Of a stretch of 64,000 nt of DNA, positions 18,835 through 28,412 are shown in pieces. The stretch covers positions 188,369,885-188,433,884 of the forward strand of contig OZ038379.1 of the NCBI GenBank assembly GCA_964036045.1, read 5' to 3'. A program made the translations under genes and the position numbers. The notes beneath the pieces were generated by a model. It had not been told where the DNA came from and ran no database searches. It worked only from the letters and a program-made list of their open reading frames with translations. Each line of letters opens with the position of its first letter. Position 1 is the stretch's first letter. The stretch is from Eutreptiella sp. 'Long Island Sound 2002' (taxonomy: Eukaryota > Euglenozoa > Euglenophyceae > Eutreptiales > Eutreptiaceae).

Positions 18835-19721
18835 TGAAGCGGTATGGGGTGCCTCACCCATACCCGCTGCCCAGCCTGTGGCGCTCTTCGCCAGGCTGGC
18901 TCAGGAATTTTCCTGGGCTGATTACGCCATCTCGATTTCTGTGGAATTTCTGTAAAATACCCCAGAAATCGTCATTTTTCGTCATTTTTGGGCTAGCGAC
19001 GACAGTTGTCGCCTGCGCGACGCAGCCCCAGATCGAAGTTTTATTTCTCGATTTCTGGGGATTTTAATCAATTTTATTATTGATTTATCGTTTTTAGAAA
19101 TAAAGGAATATAACGTGACCTTTTTCGCGGCGTTCCGCGAAGGTCAATTTTTGCGAAAACAGTCACGTTCACGAATTTTTCAAAAAATCCTGAGGCGATC
19201 CCAGGAATCAGCCAGGCGCCCATAGTGTAGCCCAACAGTGGGCCTCTTCATATATAGTTTGAATTGGGACAGAAACGCGTCGTGTCGGCTACGCGACGCG
19301 TTGGGGGGAGACACGCGAAATGAGTGTTTTTGGCTCAAAATTCACTATATTTCACTGTTTTTCGCCCAAAAACCACTGTTTGGCCCAGTTTGGGCAGGAT
19401 CTCAGTGGAGAACCTGATGGCGACGACTCGTAGCCGTCAGATTTTCTGATGGCGGCGACGCCGCCGCCTTCATTTCGTCCTCTTTTTTATGCTATTTTAT
19501 AGTATAGAAGTGTTACATATACATATTACTTGTCTACATGTTTATATTGTCGACATATACCTTCATCTCTTGCCCAGGACGCCAGATTGTGTCATGGCCG
19601 AGGCAAGGATCACAGAATTCTTTGGAGAAACCCAAATTCGAGAGGAAGTCTTGGATTTCATGGGATTGGGGTCGTGCATGCCAAGGGAAGCTTGGAGGTT
19701 GCCCTCCCCCCACCCTCTTCA
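18835..19721 (+). repeat. D 3' LTR
   Basis: 887 bp, TGAAG...CTTCA, complete. It is followed by GTACA at 19722, the expected target-duplication copy, but its partner is outside the window. Confidence 0.82.
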
Positions 19722-21205
19722 GTACAGCCAGTCTTTGTGCGCTAGATGGTAGGTGTGAAGGTTCAATGTCATGATCCAATTTCCAACTCAAGTATTATTC
19801 TGGTGCGATTCGCCTGCCCCACCCCTGGCTGGTCCTTTCTGCTGTCTCTCATGTGCCCCACCTACTGACGTGAATCGTGCCCATGGCCTGCGGCATGATG
19901 GTGTTAGGATATTTCTGTGCTGCACAGTGCGACCTTGACATTCCAGCTCGTGTACATATTGGGTTCTCATTGCAAAAAACGTCCATGGTCAAACAACAAC
20001 GGTCAGTTGTTGGGAGTCGTAACGGGCGTTGATCTCACGACGTGGCTCAACCTCCATGGGTTCTGCTTATTTAGAGGCCCAGTGCATTGTGGAGGGTGGA
20101 GGAAGCTCTGAAATGAGACAATGTAGTAAAGACAGCTGTGGAGACGACCTGTATTGCTGTCGCTGACTATGTCTGTCGTTTCTTTTTTTTGCATCCTCTT
20201 GGCCTCGCAATTATCTCCCCCCAAACCCCCCGCTCCACAACACCGCTTGGGAGAAAAGCAACCTTGAGCACCTGGCAGTTTGACATTTTCCGTGCAACTT
20301 TCAAGAGTAACCAATAAACACACCAATTGGTAACGGCACATTGGAAACCCGCACTACAATTGCTGGGCAGGGCTGACCGTTGATGATGTGGTATGCAAAA
20401 TGTTGCCACTGAGTCGGCGGCGGGCTAAAGTCTTTTTTGCATACAAGCAACTGCTTTGCTACGAATTCGGACAGAACAATCCCACATAAGCATGGTATGG
20501 ATGTACCACGCACATGTCACACCAAGAATCATTTTGCTTGCGATGAGAGGTCATGAAAGGTAATCTCACCCAGCATCTCACCCATCCATTTGTTAATGCA
20601 CATCTCTCATGTCTGTTGGTGTTTCCGGCACTTGAACCGGGCAGGAGTGTTCATTTTTCAGTGAATTGATGTGGCTTCTTCAATGTATGAGGCCTTTTCC
20701 AACATCGCCAATTCATTGTGTTTATTTCTCTGGCATTGATTGTCAGGGTGTAGTGTGGGCATAGACAAGCAGTGGCCACGAGGCGGTCATTGTGACAGCA
20801 GTCCAGTGGAAAAATCAGAGCGATGTACACAGCATGGATGATGGTTTTCTCACCATGTTAACATTTATCTCATCCGGGATAGTATGAGATAGCATCTGAG
20901 TTGTTTTTTGGTTGAATCAACCCCACAACACCCAAACACAAAACCCACACCACTGGAAACAAGTCTCGACACATTGAAAGAGTAACATTGTTCATTTGCG
21001 TTAACCACCGCCAATTTCTTGACCACCAAAATCGGTCACAGGGCAAATAGACGTATCATGTTTTCCTGCTGCTTGTGCTTCGCTTGTCATGCAAACCAAG
21101 TTTGATGTATGGTGAAGGTGTCGTTCGTGAGCCCCTGGGCAAGAACAAGGATTGACAAGTGGCTCTACCCGAGTAGCCACCCCATTTCCGTGCAACCCGT
21201 GCGGC

Positions 21206-21219
21206 GGGGGGGGGGGGGG
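21206..21219 (+). repeat. Poly-G tract, 14 bp
   Basis: Uninterrupted G run, 105 bp from the C20 tract. Confidence 0.9.
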
Positions 21220-21323
21220 TGCTGATATCTCCTTCCCCCCCTCCTGGCTAATGAATTATTATCTATTTGTGCAACCCCGTCTTACTCTGTCTTTCACCGT
21301 CTTTTTCCGGGATTTTGGATCAG

Positions 21324-21343
21324 CCCCCCCCCCCCCCCCCCCC
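21324..21343 (+). repeat. Poly-C tract, 20 bp
   Basis: Uninterrupted C run followed by an A run. Confidence 0.9.
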
Positions 21344-22629
21344 AAAAAAACGAACCACCAAACCAGTAAAGCTGGGGTGTTACAGGATGAATTGGGCCAG
21401 CTAGAGCCCGATCCCAGTTGCGGCCTTAGCGAGGTGCCAAACTGATTCACCCAGTGTGCCGCTGGAAAATGCATCTGTCATGTGTGGGCATAGGTACGTG
21501 ATTTGGCCTCTCTTTAGGGTTTTAAAATGTGTTCATGTAATCTGCAAGGCGCAAGCCACGTCTGCCGTTATTGCCTCATTGCCATCTGTGAGGTTCAACA
21601 TTTACAAACAGCGTAGTGCAACCAGTGCAACAGCACGTTCATTCGCATGTGTTGGAAGCGGCCGCGTGTCCTGCCTTGTGCATCTGTGCTGAAATTTCTT
21701 TACTCATTCCTGCACCCTCAAATGGAGGGCTCCGTCTGATGGTTCTGTGACAACTCCCCAACTTAGGGATTCTGTCCCAAACTCTTGAGGCAGAGAAATA
21801 TGCAACATGGATTCCCCACACGTACATGCACAATGCCAGCACTGGTGATCACATGCAGGACATCACATGGTGATGCCTGTACGGCACCAGTGTCAATGGT
21901 AAGACCTTCACTTTTGCACAGTATCCACATTGGCACTCAGGGGTTGATGATGGGGCGCAGCACATAGGGGCAGTGGGGTGGTGGGCTATTGGTGCAGTGG
22001 GATGACCACAGTTGCCAATTGTGGTCTTCCGGTCTGATGTTTGGAGAAAAACACAATTTCTCCACTTGAGGTGTGAAATGTTGTATTGTAGATGGACACA
22101 ATCATGCTGGACACCGTCTGTGGTTTGTAGACGTTGTTTGCCACAACACACCACACCGTCTGCTAATTGTAGACTACGTCTTCATTATGCTTTTTTAGGT
22201 CGTGGGGTGCAGGTATCAGACTGCATGTGGGGCACCACACTAGGTGTACCCTCGCATGTCCAGCAAGGTGGGTTTGCATACCTCACCTGTTTGCATAGGA
22301 GGGCAGGGGCCTGTGTTGATGGATAGGGAGTGGTGTCTGCATGCCAACAAGCCCCTCCAGCTTCCGCACGCCAACACCTGTTGGCGCACAATAATGACAC
22401 ACTCTGTGTCAGTTTCAGCCATTTGTGTAGAGATGCTTGTTCTAATGCGTTCTGCGTTCTTTGCAGCTGTTCGTTGTGGTATGTGTGAAAGAAACCCCCC
22501 ACCCCCGTCCTACGGTATCAGGCACTTTTTTGTCTATGCTAATTTGCTTTTGCGTGTCACCTCAATTTTCAATCATTCAGGTCTCTGAGCGGCACCCTAC
22601 CTGTTACCCTGAATTGACCCTTAATTCAG

Positions 22630-22653
22630 CCCCCCCCCCCCCCCCCCCCCCCC
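22630..22653 (+). repeat. Poly-C tract, 24 bp, start of a C-rich degenerate repeat
   Basis: C24 followed to about 22840 by repeated C runs separated by AAGTCTC/AAGGTCT-like spacers. Confidence 0.85.
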
Positions 22654-23251
22654 AAGTCTCAATTTTCAACCCCATTCCAATCCTCACTCTTTAAGTAGGT
22701 CTCAATCCCCCCCCCCCAAGTCTCATTAGTTAAAATCAATTAGCCCCCCCTCCCCAAGGTCTGTCTGTTTTTCAATCAATGTCATTCAATCTAATTAGGT
22801 CTCCCCCCTCCCCCAAGGTGTTCCCCAACCCCCTTAAGAACAAGGTGTTCTGAACCGGCTCATTTTCCAATTTTCCAGGGGCTGAGGTTGCCCAGCTCCA
22901 AACTACTGGATCAAATGCAAATCATCCCCAAATCACCAAACTCAAAGGAATTTTTCGGCTTTTGGGGGTGTTGTTGCTTTTTTAAAGCTTCACAACATCT
23001 GTTTGGCTGATCCAGGGTGGAGGCTGTGTCGGCAGTAGTTAAACTGATTGCCAGTGTTAAAACACCGACAAACCATTGATTTGTAGTTTTGCCGTTAAAG
23101 CAATATCTGCCCAATTTTGTCTGCAGGATGTTGGAACGAAGGAGTTGGGTAGTGTGGTTATCATAGGTTCCCCCAGGTTGGCTGTTGTTTATTATTCTGC
23201 CTGTTGTAACCAAGATTTCAAATTGCACATGCTCCCACATTGATTTCTGTT

Positions 23252-23256
23252 CCCCG
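23252..23256. repeat. Candidate target duplication CCCCG, left copy (B)
   Basis: CCCCG adjoins the B 3' LTR and is matched by CCCCG at 58348-58352 after the B 5' LTR. C-rich, so chance is possible. Confidence 0.5.
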
Positions 23257-23965
23257 AGAAAAGATGTCCTTGAATTATGCCCTAGATCTTTTGATGTATT
23301 CCTGCAGGTTTTGTAGTTGAAAACCCAAACCAAAGCAGCAAGTAGAGCAAGAACAGGATATGGATCCAATCAATGATTGGTTTTGGAATCCAGTGTAACA
23401 CAGAAGGGCTGCAGATAGACAAAGCAGGTTTATACACATAGATTCAATCACAAAAGGATAATACAAAAGATTTTATATGAAAATTGGTCTGACTCTTGCC
23501 TCAGAGGTTGCAATAGGCACTTCATGTGCACTCTTTTGGGTGAAATGGTGCTGGTTAGGACTGAGGGGCATAGATGTCAGGACCACACAGAAAATGACTT
23601 GGCCAAGCAACTGAATTCAGAAACAGTTACAAAGTAGGACCACAATAAGTGGTAGAAACAATTGAGTATAGGGGTCTTGGGGTGGGGGACCACTAGGCTT
23701 AACCTCCAAGGCCTAAAGCATGAAATGCCTGTTTTATTTCGGTATATCCTCCATGAAGGAAGGTACCTCCGCTCAGTTGAGTGGTAGGGGTGAACTTCAT
23801 GGGGGGCTAGGGTCACAACCCTAGTTACTTTGAGAAAGTGTACTTTAGGCTACTAAAGAGAGATAAAAACACTTAAGTTTGTCTTAGCATCAACAAAGGG
23901 TTTTAAGGGGGGCTTTGCCTGGATCAAGCCCTCCAAGAAAGACATGGCAGTGACTTTTTCTTACT
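23257..23965 (-). repeat. B 3' LTR
   Basis: 709 bp, near-identical to 57639-58347. On the minus strand it starts AGTAAG and ends TTTTCT, so termini are AG...CT and not TG...CA if the CCCCG duplication is right. Ends are uncertain by about 2-5 bp. Confidence 0.82.
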
Positions 23966-23971
23966 CCCCCC
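23966..23971 (-). other. B polypurine tract (short)
   Basis: GGGGGG on the minus strand directly before the 3' LTR start. Short and assigned by position. Confidence 0.45.
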
Positions 23972-24200
23972 TGGAGTACTAGTTAGCTAAGCTAGTAGGA
24001 CCAAGGAAAAAGGCTCAAATATTCCCAAAATTACCTCAGAAAATGCATTAAACTTACCAAAAACATCCTCATCACTTCATAGAAGTACCACACTGTAGGT
24101 ACCCTTGAAAAACAGTGTAATGTACCGTGAATGATGTCCCTTCGATGCGGCATTCGTCAAAAGTCGCCGGCGTGCGACGAAAACTTTTGGAAAAAGTTTG

Positions 24201-24295
24201 GCGATAGTGGGGTTTGAACCCAGGACTCCCTCCCTAGAGCACATGTGTCTGCCCACTAGGGTACAGTCGAACGCTCTAATGCGGACGGCTATCGC
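24201..24295 (-). ncRNA. tRNA-like sequence in the B 3' region
   Basis: On the minus strand a perfect 7-bp acceptor-like pairing GCGATAG/CTATCGC closes a 95-nt segment. Just before the 3' arm, TGGG-TTCAAAC-CCCA forms a T-arm and includes the RNA polymerase III B-box core GGTTCAAAC. A 6-bp TAGAGC/GCTCTA stem can form in the middle. A normal D-arm and anticodon arm could not be drawn, so this is a tRNA-derived or tRNA-mimicking sequence rather than a functional tRNA gene. Confidence 0.4.
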
Positions 24296-25131
24296 TGTAT
24301 AAACAGCGTTTTGGTATACGTCCTGACCAAGGGTCAGGGCGGAGCAATACTCCCAATGGAGGACGAAAACCCCCAGGAGCTGGAAAAAATAGAAAATGTA
24401 ACCAGCAGGGAGTGATTCCTGCGGTTTAGCGGAAGGGGTTGCCATTTAGCAAGTGAAATCGTTAAGAATCGACGAAACCACGCGGGAAATCGTCATTTTT
24501 ACACATAACTCAAAGTCGCAGACAAGCGCAAAGGAAGCGGACTCCAAGAAAAGGGTTGCGCAAGCGTAAACGGCTTTTGTAAAAGAAGGTATGAGCCGTA
24601 GTTTTTAAAGTTTTAAAGGAAATTTTTGCACAGTTGCATCAAAATTTTTATAAACTTCAGAGTCAAGTATTCAAATTCAGCCCACACCACAGAGCAGGTC
24701 AACAACCCATCTCTCAGGTATGTCAGTGTCACCTCACACTCACGCGTTGCGTTCGTGTTGGTTGTTTCGTCAAAACGTTAGGGTTGTCAACGCTGTGCTC
24801 GTTGGGGGGTCGGGTGTTCTTCTCTCGTGCTCTGCACAGGTAAAAACAGGAATGAAAGGTATGTGATGCGAATGGAGCGCGCAGCGCGCACGTAGGGTTA
24901 GAATATGCCCTGTGCTCGCGATGCATGTGCCTAATCGAGGCATCCACACGCTGTGACGCTTTACCTGTATCCCAAATCCACCCTTGTTTTCTTTCTCACA
25001 GGTAAGTAAAGAAAGCGTTTGTTCGTGTGCGGCCGTGGCGTTAAAGTAGGGTTGCTTAAAACGCTTAGGCTTGTTTTGTGTTCGTTTCAAATCGGCATTC
25101 ACACGATGCATGGTGAGTAAGGTAGGTTAGC

Positions 25132-25153
25132 CCAGGAGGAGCTCACCTCCTGG
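25132..25153. other. Perfect 8-bp hairpin, B 3' region
   Basis: CCAGGAGG-AGCTCA-CCTCCTGG: perfect arms, 6-nt loop. Confidence 0.6.
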
Positions 25154-25250
25154 TTGAGTAAGTGGTTCAGCCTCCCTTCCCTGCATGCACATGATGCATT
25201 AAAGGGTAAGCCACGCGAATTGCGCACGGTAAACCTTGTTTAGGTTACCC

Positions 25251-25294
25251 AGAGGCTCCTCGGTACGTTCTTTAAGAGAACCTGAGGAGTCTCT
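25251..25294. other. Imperfect long hairpin, B 3' region
   Basis: AGAGGCTCCTCGG...GTTCT pairs with AGAAC...GAGGAGTCTCT around a short loop, with a few mismatches and a small bulge. Confidence 0.5.
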
Positions 25295-26064
25295 TAGAGC
25301 TTGCTTGCTTGACAGGGGAGCTGATCCGTCAGCGTGTTTGCGGACAGTGTATTATAGGTCGCACTGAGAAGGGTATAATACCTGGAGTGTGGCTTGGTTC
25401 CTCCGCCGCAAACACCCCTTCATTTGCCTCTGTTGTACAGGCGGGAGAGGTTAAGGGTGATTGGTGCACGCAGCAGCTGCCTTCGGCGGCTATTTTTCTG
25501 CCCCAGCAAAACAGGGGCGCTGATCACAAATCAAATCACTGTGCCTCAGCCAGTACTGGCGAGGGCAGTTCGACTTCAACGACATCTGCGCTGTGCACGC
25601 AACGAGAGCAACCCTTCCCTCCAAGCCCTAGCAGGGGAAACGCGTTGTGGCGTCCCCTGTTAGTCCACAGCTGCTTAGGAGCGCTGTGTTCTCTTGTCTT
25701 CTTCACAGGAGGGCCATTAGGGCCTGAGTGAACTTTGACAGCAGCACCCAGTAGCGTGTGTAGGGGTTAGGGTCAGCAGGCCTGGCAGGAGTGAAGTGCA
25801 AGTGATGAGTGCTCACCCTGCCTTCGAAGGCCGGTGCTGGCGTTAGTGAGTGTAGTGTAGTGGTGTCTCCTGTCCCGCGTGCTTTTCCTCGTGGGCAGGG
25901 GGGTGCGTTAGCTTTTGGCCTGTAGCAAAAATGGGCGTTTTGTATGCCCTTAGCACACTTGGCCACCCCTCCCCTCTAGTAGGTAGGGATTTTGCCGTCT
26001 CACCCCAAGGATAGGCGCCAGCACAGAAATTGGGCGCTATAGGAGTGGTAATAGTACCTGATTA

Positions 26065-26113
26065 GGACCTTCGGTCCGACGTCAGCGAAGCCCGGTCTCC
26101 GGGAGCCACGCTG
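26065..26113. other. Hairpin pair, B 3' region
   Basis: GGACC-TTC-GGTCC (26065-26077) followed by a nested stem: outer CAGCG (26083-26087) with CGCTG (26109-26113), inner CCCGG-TCT-CCGGG (26091-26103). Confidence 0.5.
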
Positions 26114-26474
26114 GGGAGAGAAGTGAGACACATACAGACATACGTAGCACACTTAGGGGTATGGTAAACCCTGTAAGGAAGGGTAGAACCCCATGGGTCT
26201 GGACCAGTCAGGGGTCCTAACTGTGGGCTCGCTTGTCCCCAAGGAGGGAAGACACACCTTGCCTCATAACACCTTGCTTGTCATTCCCCCCTGGTGTAGT
26301 AAGCCACCGTTCTTCGTTGGCTCTCCAAGGTCATTACATTAGGGCAGTACCCATGCAACACATGGTCAACAAGGCACACACTCGCTGGGTGGCTGCAATC
26401 TTGATAAGCGGCCACCTGGCTCACGCTGGAAACCATAGGCATGGGTCTGCAGGGCACAGACTGACACAGGGAGA

Positions 26475-28412
26475 TTACTTTCGCTTCTTACGCTGGGACA
26501 TAGTCTCAGCACGGGTTAGGAGCTGCCCCTCGTTGTTCTCAACGAGGTAAGTGCGGAAGATGGCGTTGATACTCCCATCTGGTTGTATGAAGGCTGACAT
26601 AGGTTCCCAGGTCGCCTCAGACAACCCATAGCCATCCCACAGGGTAAGGAAATTCCAGCCCCGTTTATACTCGTGGCAAGCAATACCTGCAACCACGTAG
26701 TAACCATCGACTGCCATCTCATCGGCAGTCATCTCTTCGAGTTCGTCTGCCTCCTCTGGACTGGCAGCGTTCTCTAGGTCTATACGTTCAATCTCACTGT
26801 CGCTGAGGCGCCACTCATCCCAAGACAAGTCGTCAGGGGAGTGATAGTGCCTCAACTGCTTAGGTGCACACAGCAGTTCACCACCTAGACGTGGACTGCA
26901 CCTGACATGGATCCTGGATCCATCTATCCTGATGATACGATAGGGTCCAAAGTAAGGGTCCTGTAGGCAGTTACGTGGCCAGGAGGGTAGGCGTGAATGG
27001 TGTACCAAAACAAGGTCACCAACCTTGAAGCTGGCAGGTCGCCGTAGGCGGTTCCGTCGGCTCTGTTCACGGTCACGAATGTGCCTCAGGTTAGTACCAG
27101 CCTGGTTAGCCAGAGACTGCTTGTGTTCCAGCCAATCTCCCACAGGGCTCTTGAAGTCTCCAGGAAAGGGGGTTTTGAAGAACCAAGCAGGTCGTCCTCC
27201 ATGGAACAGTTCGTGGGGGGTGAAACCCGTAGAAGAGCTCCGCTGTGAGTTCATGGACAGAACTGCCCAGGGCACTAGGCGCACCCAGTCCTTGGTGCGC
27301 TCCTGTTTCATCAGGATTCTTAAGTTTTGCTCAACCACACGATTCTGTCTCTCACAGAGAGGGTTAGATGTGTGGGTATAGGGCACACCTGTGGTTACCT
27401 CCACGTTGAGGGCATTTAGCACTCGTTTGTACCACCCAGTGTCACTGCGGATGCGTACATCCTCATCTGAGTGCACCTGCTTAGGTGCTCCATAGGGTTC
27501 GAACCATTGTTCGACCAACATTTTCACAGTCTGTTCACCTGTGATTTTCTTATTGCACGGGAACACACGGGTGAAGCGAGATAGACCACAGGTGACCACG
27601 AGGCAACTATCATAGCCGCCAAAGCGTGGTAGGCCGTGGATGAAATCCACGTAGAGAAGAGAGTTAGCACAATAGGGTATGGGTAAGCTGGAGATCAGGC
27701 CCCTATCCCTACTGTCGCTCTGCTTGCTGGCATGACAGCCACAAGCATCCACAATGGTCTGCATACGCGACCTCAGTTCAGTCAGGGTTAGACTAGAGTA
27801 GAAACACTCACGGAGGAAGTCCACTGAGCGATTAGCGCCAGTGTGACCAGAACTGAGATGGGACCACTGTAGGCACCCATCTAGTCGTGCCTCAGGCACC
27901 ACAATTCGGTCCTCGTAGAAGAGGTACTGATTGTTTTTATACCACTGGTGCCCGTCAATGACACGGGGCTCGAGACCAGTGCTGAGGGTTTGGAGAATTT
28001 CTTCATACTCTGACTGATAGTCGGTTAGACTCCAACCCTCCAGGATTCCAGCAGTGCGCATGGACAGGTCAAGCTGGACATCCATACGCTGGAAAGCCTC
28101 TTTGGCGAGCGCCTCAGAGCTCTCACCAATACGTGCATCGAAGTTGTTGCGCGATATATAGTCAGACAGTTCATTCTTAATCCCGGGGATATGATGCACT
28201 GTCAGCCTGAACTGGCTCAGGTAAGTCCACCACCGTTTTAGCTTTGCTTTTTCTGGTGGTGGGCCCTTCTGAAAAGACTTCACAGGCTCTTGGTCACACA
28301 GCCAGACAATAGGGTTAGATCCCAGGAGTCGGGATTGTGACGATAGCACCAACATACCGGCCAGGAGTTCCTGGTCGTAGGTGCTGTAGTTGGAACGCGC
28401 TTGGTTCCATTT
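26475..28412 (-). CDS. B Pol C-terminal part: end of RNase H, integrase, chromodomain
   Basis: Same frame as the upstream pol segment, separated by UGA at 28413-28415. Counted from 28355: RNase H end with Leu-Ser-Asp-Tyr-Ile-Ser-Arg at about 63-69; integrase zinc region with His166, His171, Cys205 and Cys207 (Cys-Gly-Cys, not the usual CxxC); catalytic Asp237, Asp297 and Glu335; a Gly-Pro-Tyr motif at about 470-472; and a chromodomain at about 551-605 with Trp-Glu-Pro. It ends in UAA. The odd Cys spacing may weaken zinc binding. The protein is distant from the A and C integrases and represents a separate chromovirus lineage. Confidence 0.9.
   Translation of the reverse strand, partial: KWNQARSNYSTYDQELLAGMLVLSSQSRLLGSNPIVWLCDQEPVKSFQKGPPPEKAKLKRWWTYLSQFRLTVHHIPGIKNELSDYISRNNFDARIGESSEALAKEAFQRMDVQLDLSMRTAGILEGWSLTDYQSEYEEILQTLSTGLEPRVIDGHQWYKNNQYLFYEDRIVVPEARLDGCLQWSHLSSGHTGANRSVDFLRECFYSSLTLTELRSRMQTIVDACGCHASKQSDSRDRGLISSLPIPYCANSLLYVDFIHGLPRFGGYDSCLVVTCGLSRFTRVFPCNKKITGEQTVKMLVEQWFEPYGAPKQVHSDEDVRIRSDTGWYKRVLNALNVEVTTGVPYTHTSNPLCERQNRVVEQNLRILMKQERTKDWVRLVPWAVLSMNSQRSSSTGFTPHELFHGGRPAWFFKTPFPGDFKSPVGDWLEHKQSLANQAGTNLRHIRDREQSRRNRLRRPASFKVGDLVLVHHSRLPSWPRNCLQDPYFGPYRIIRIDGSRIHVRCSPRLGGELLCAPKQLRHYHSPDDLSWDEWRLSDSEIERIDLENAASPEEADELEEMTADEMAVDGYYVVAGIACHEYKRGWNFLTLWDGYGLSEATWEPMSAFIQPDGSINAIFRTYLVENNEGQLLTRAETMSQRKKRK

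Larger units (their letters stand above)
17082..19721 (+). mobile_element. Element D: short non-autonomous LTR element (TRIM/LARD-like)
   Basis: Two direct repeats of about 887 bp (left one lacking its first 16 bp because A1 landed there) flank an 882-bp interior. The right repeat starts TGAAG and the repeats end CTTCA, giving TG...CA termini with 5-bp inverted ends. A polypurine tract AAGGAGGGGGG precedes the right repeat. The interior has no protease, RT or integrase, so it must depend on proteins supplied in trans. The PBS is not obvious: the bases after the left LTR (AAAGAATTCTGCC) do not match the iMet site of the other elements. Orientation is inferred from the polypurine tract. Confidence 0.72.
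19722..23251. other. Non-repetitive flank without recognisable genes
   Basis: 3.5 kb between D and B. The open frames present are short (under about 155 codons), overlap on both strands and show no recognisable domains. Several long C or G runs and a CT/C-rich stretch (22630-22840) are present. I saw no RNA gene. Confidence 0.6.
23972..26474 (-). other. B long 3' untranslated region
   Basis: 2.5 kb between the integrase stop (UAA) and the 3' LTR with no supported gene. It holds a tRNA-like segment (24201-24295) and several predicted hairpins (25132-25153, 25251-25294, 26065-26113). Together with the 1.6-kb 3' region of family A, this is unusually long for a Ty3/gypsy element. Confidence 0.65.

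Noticed and set aside
23275-23466. 63-codon frame in the B LTR resembling 57597-57848
   Set aside because: It is LTR sequence; the frame ends differently in the two LTRs and does not join gag.
24077-24445. 122-codon minus-strand frame
   Set aside because: Its most striking part is simply the translation of the tRNA-like T-arm; no other coding evidence.
25309-25731. 140-codon plus-strand frame in the B 3' region
   Set aside because: Low-complexity composition, opposite to the element, no domain.
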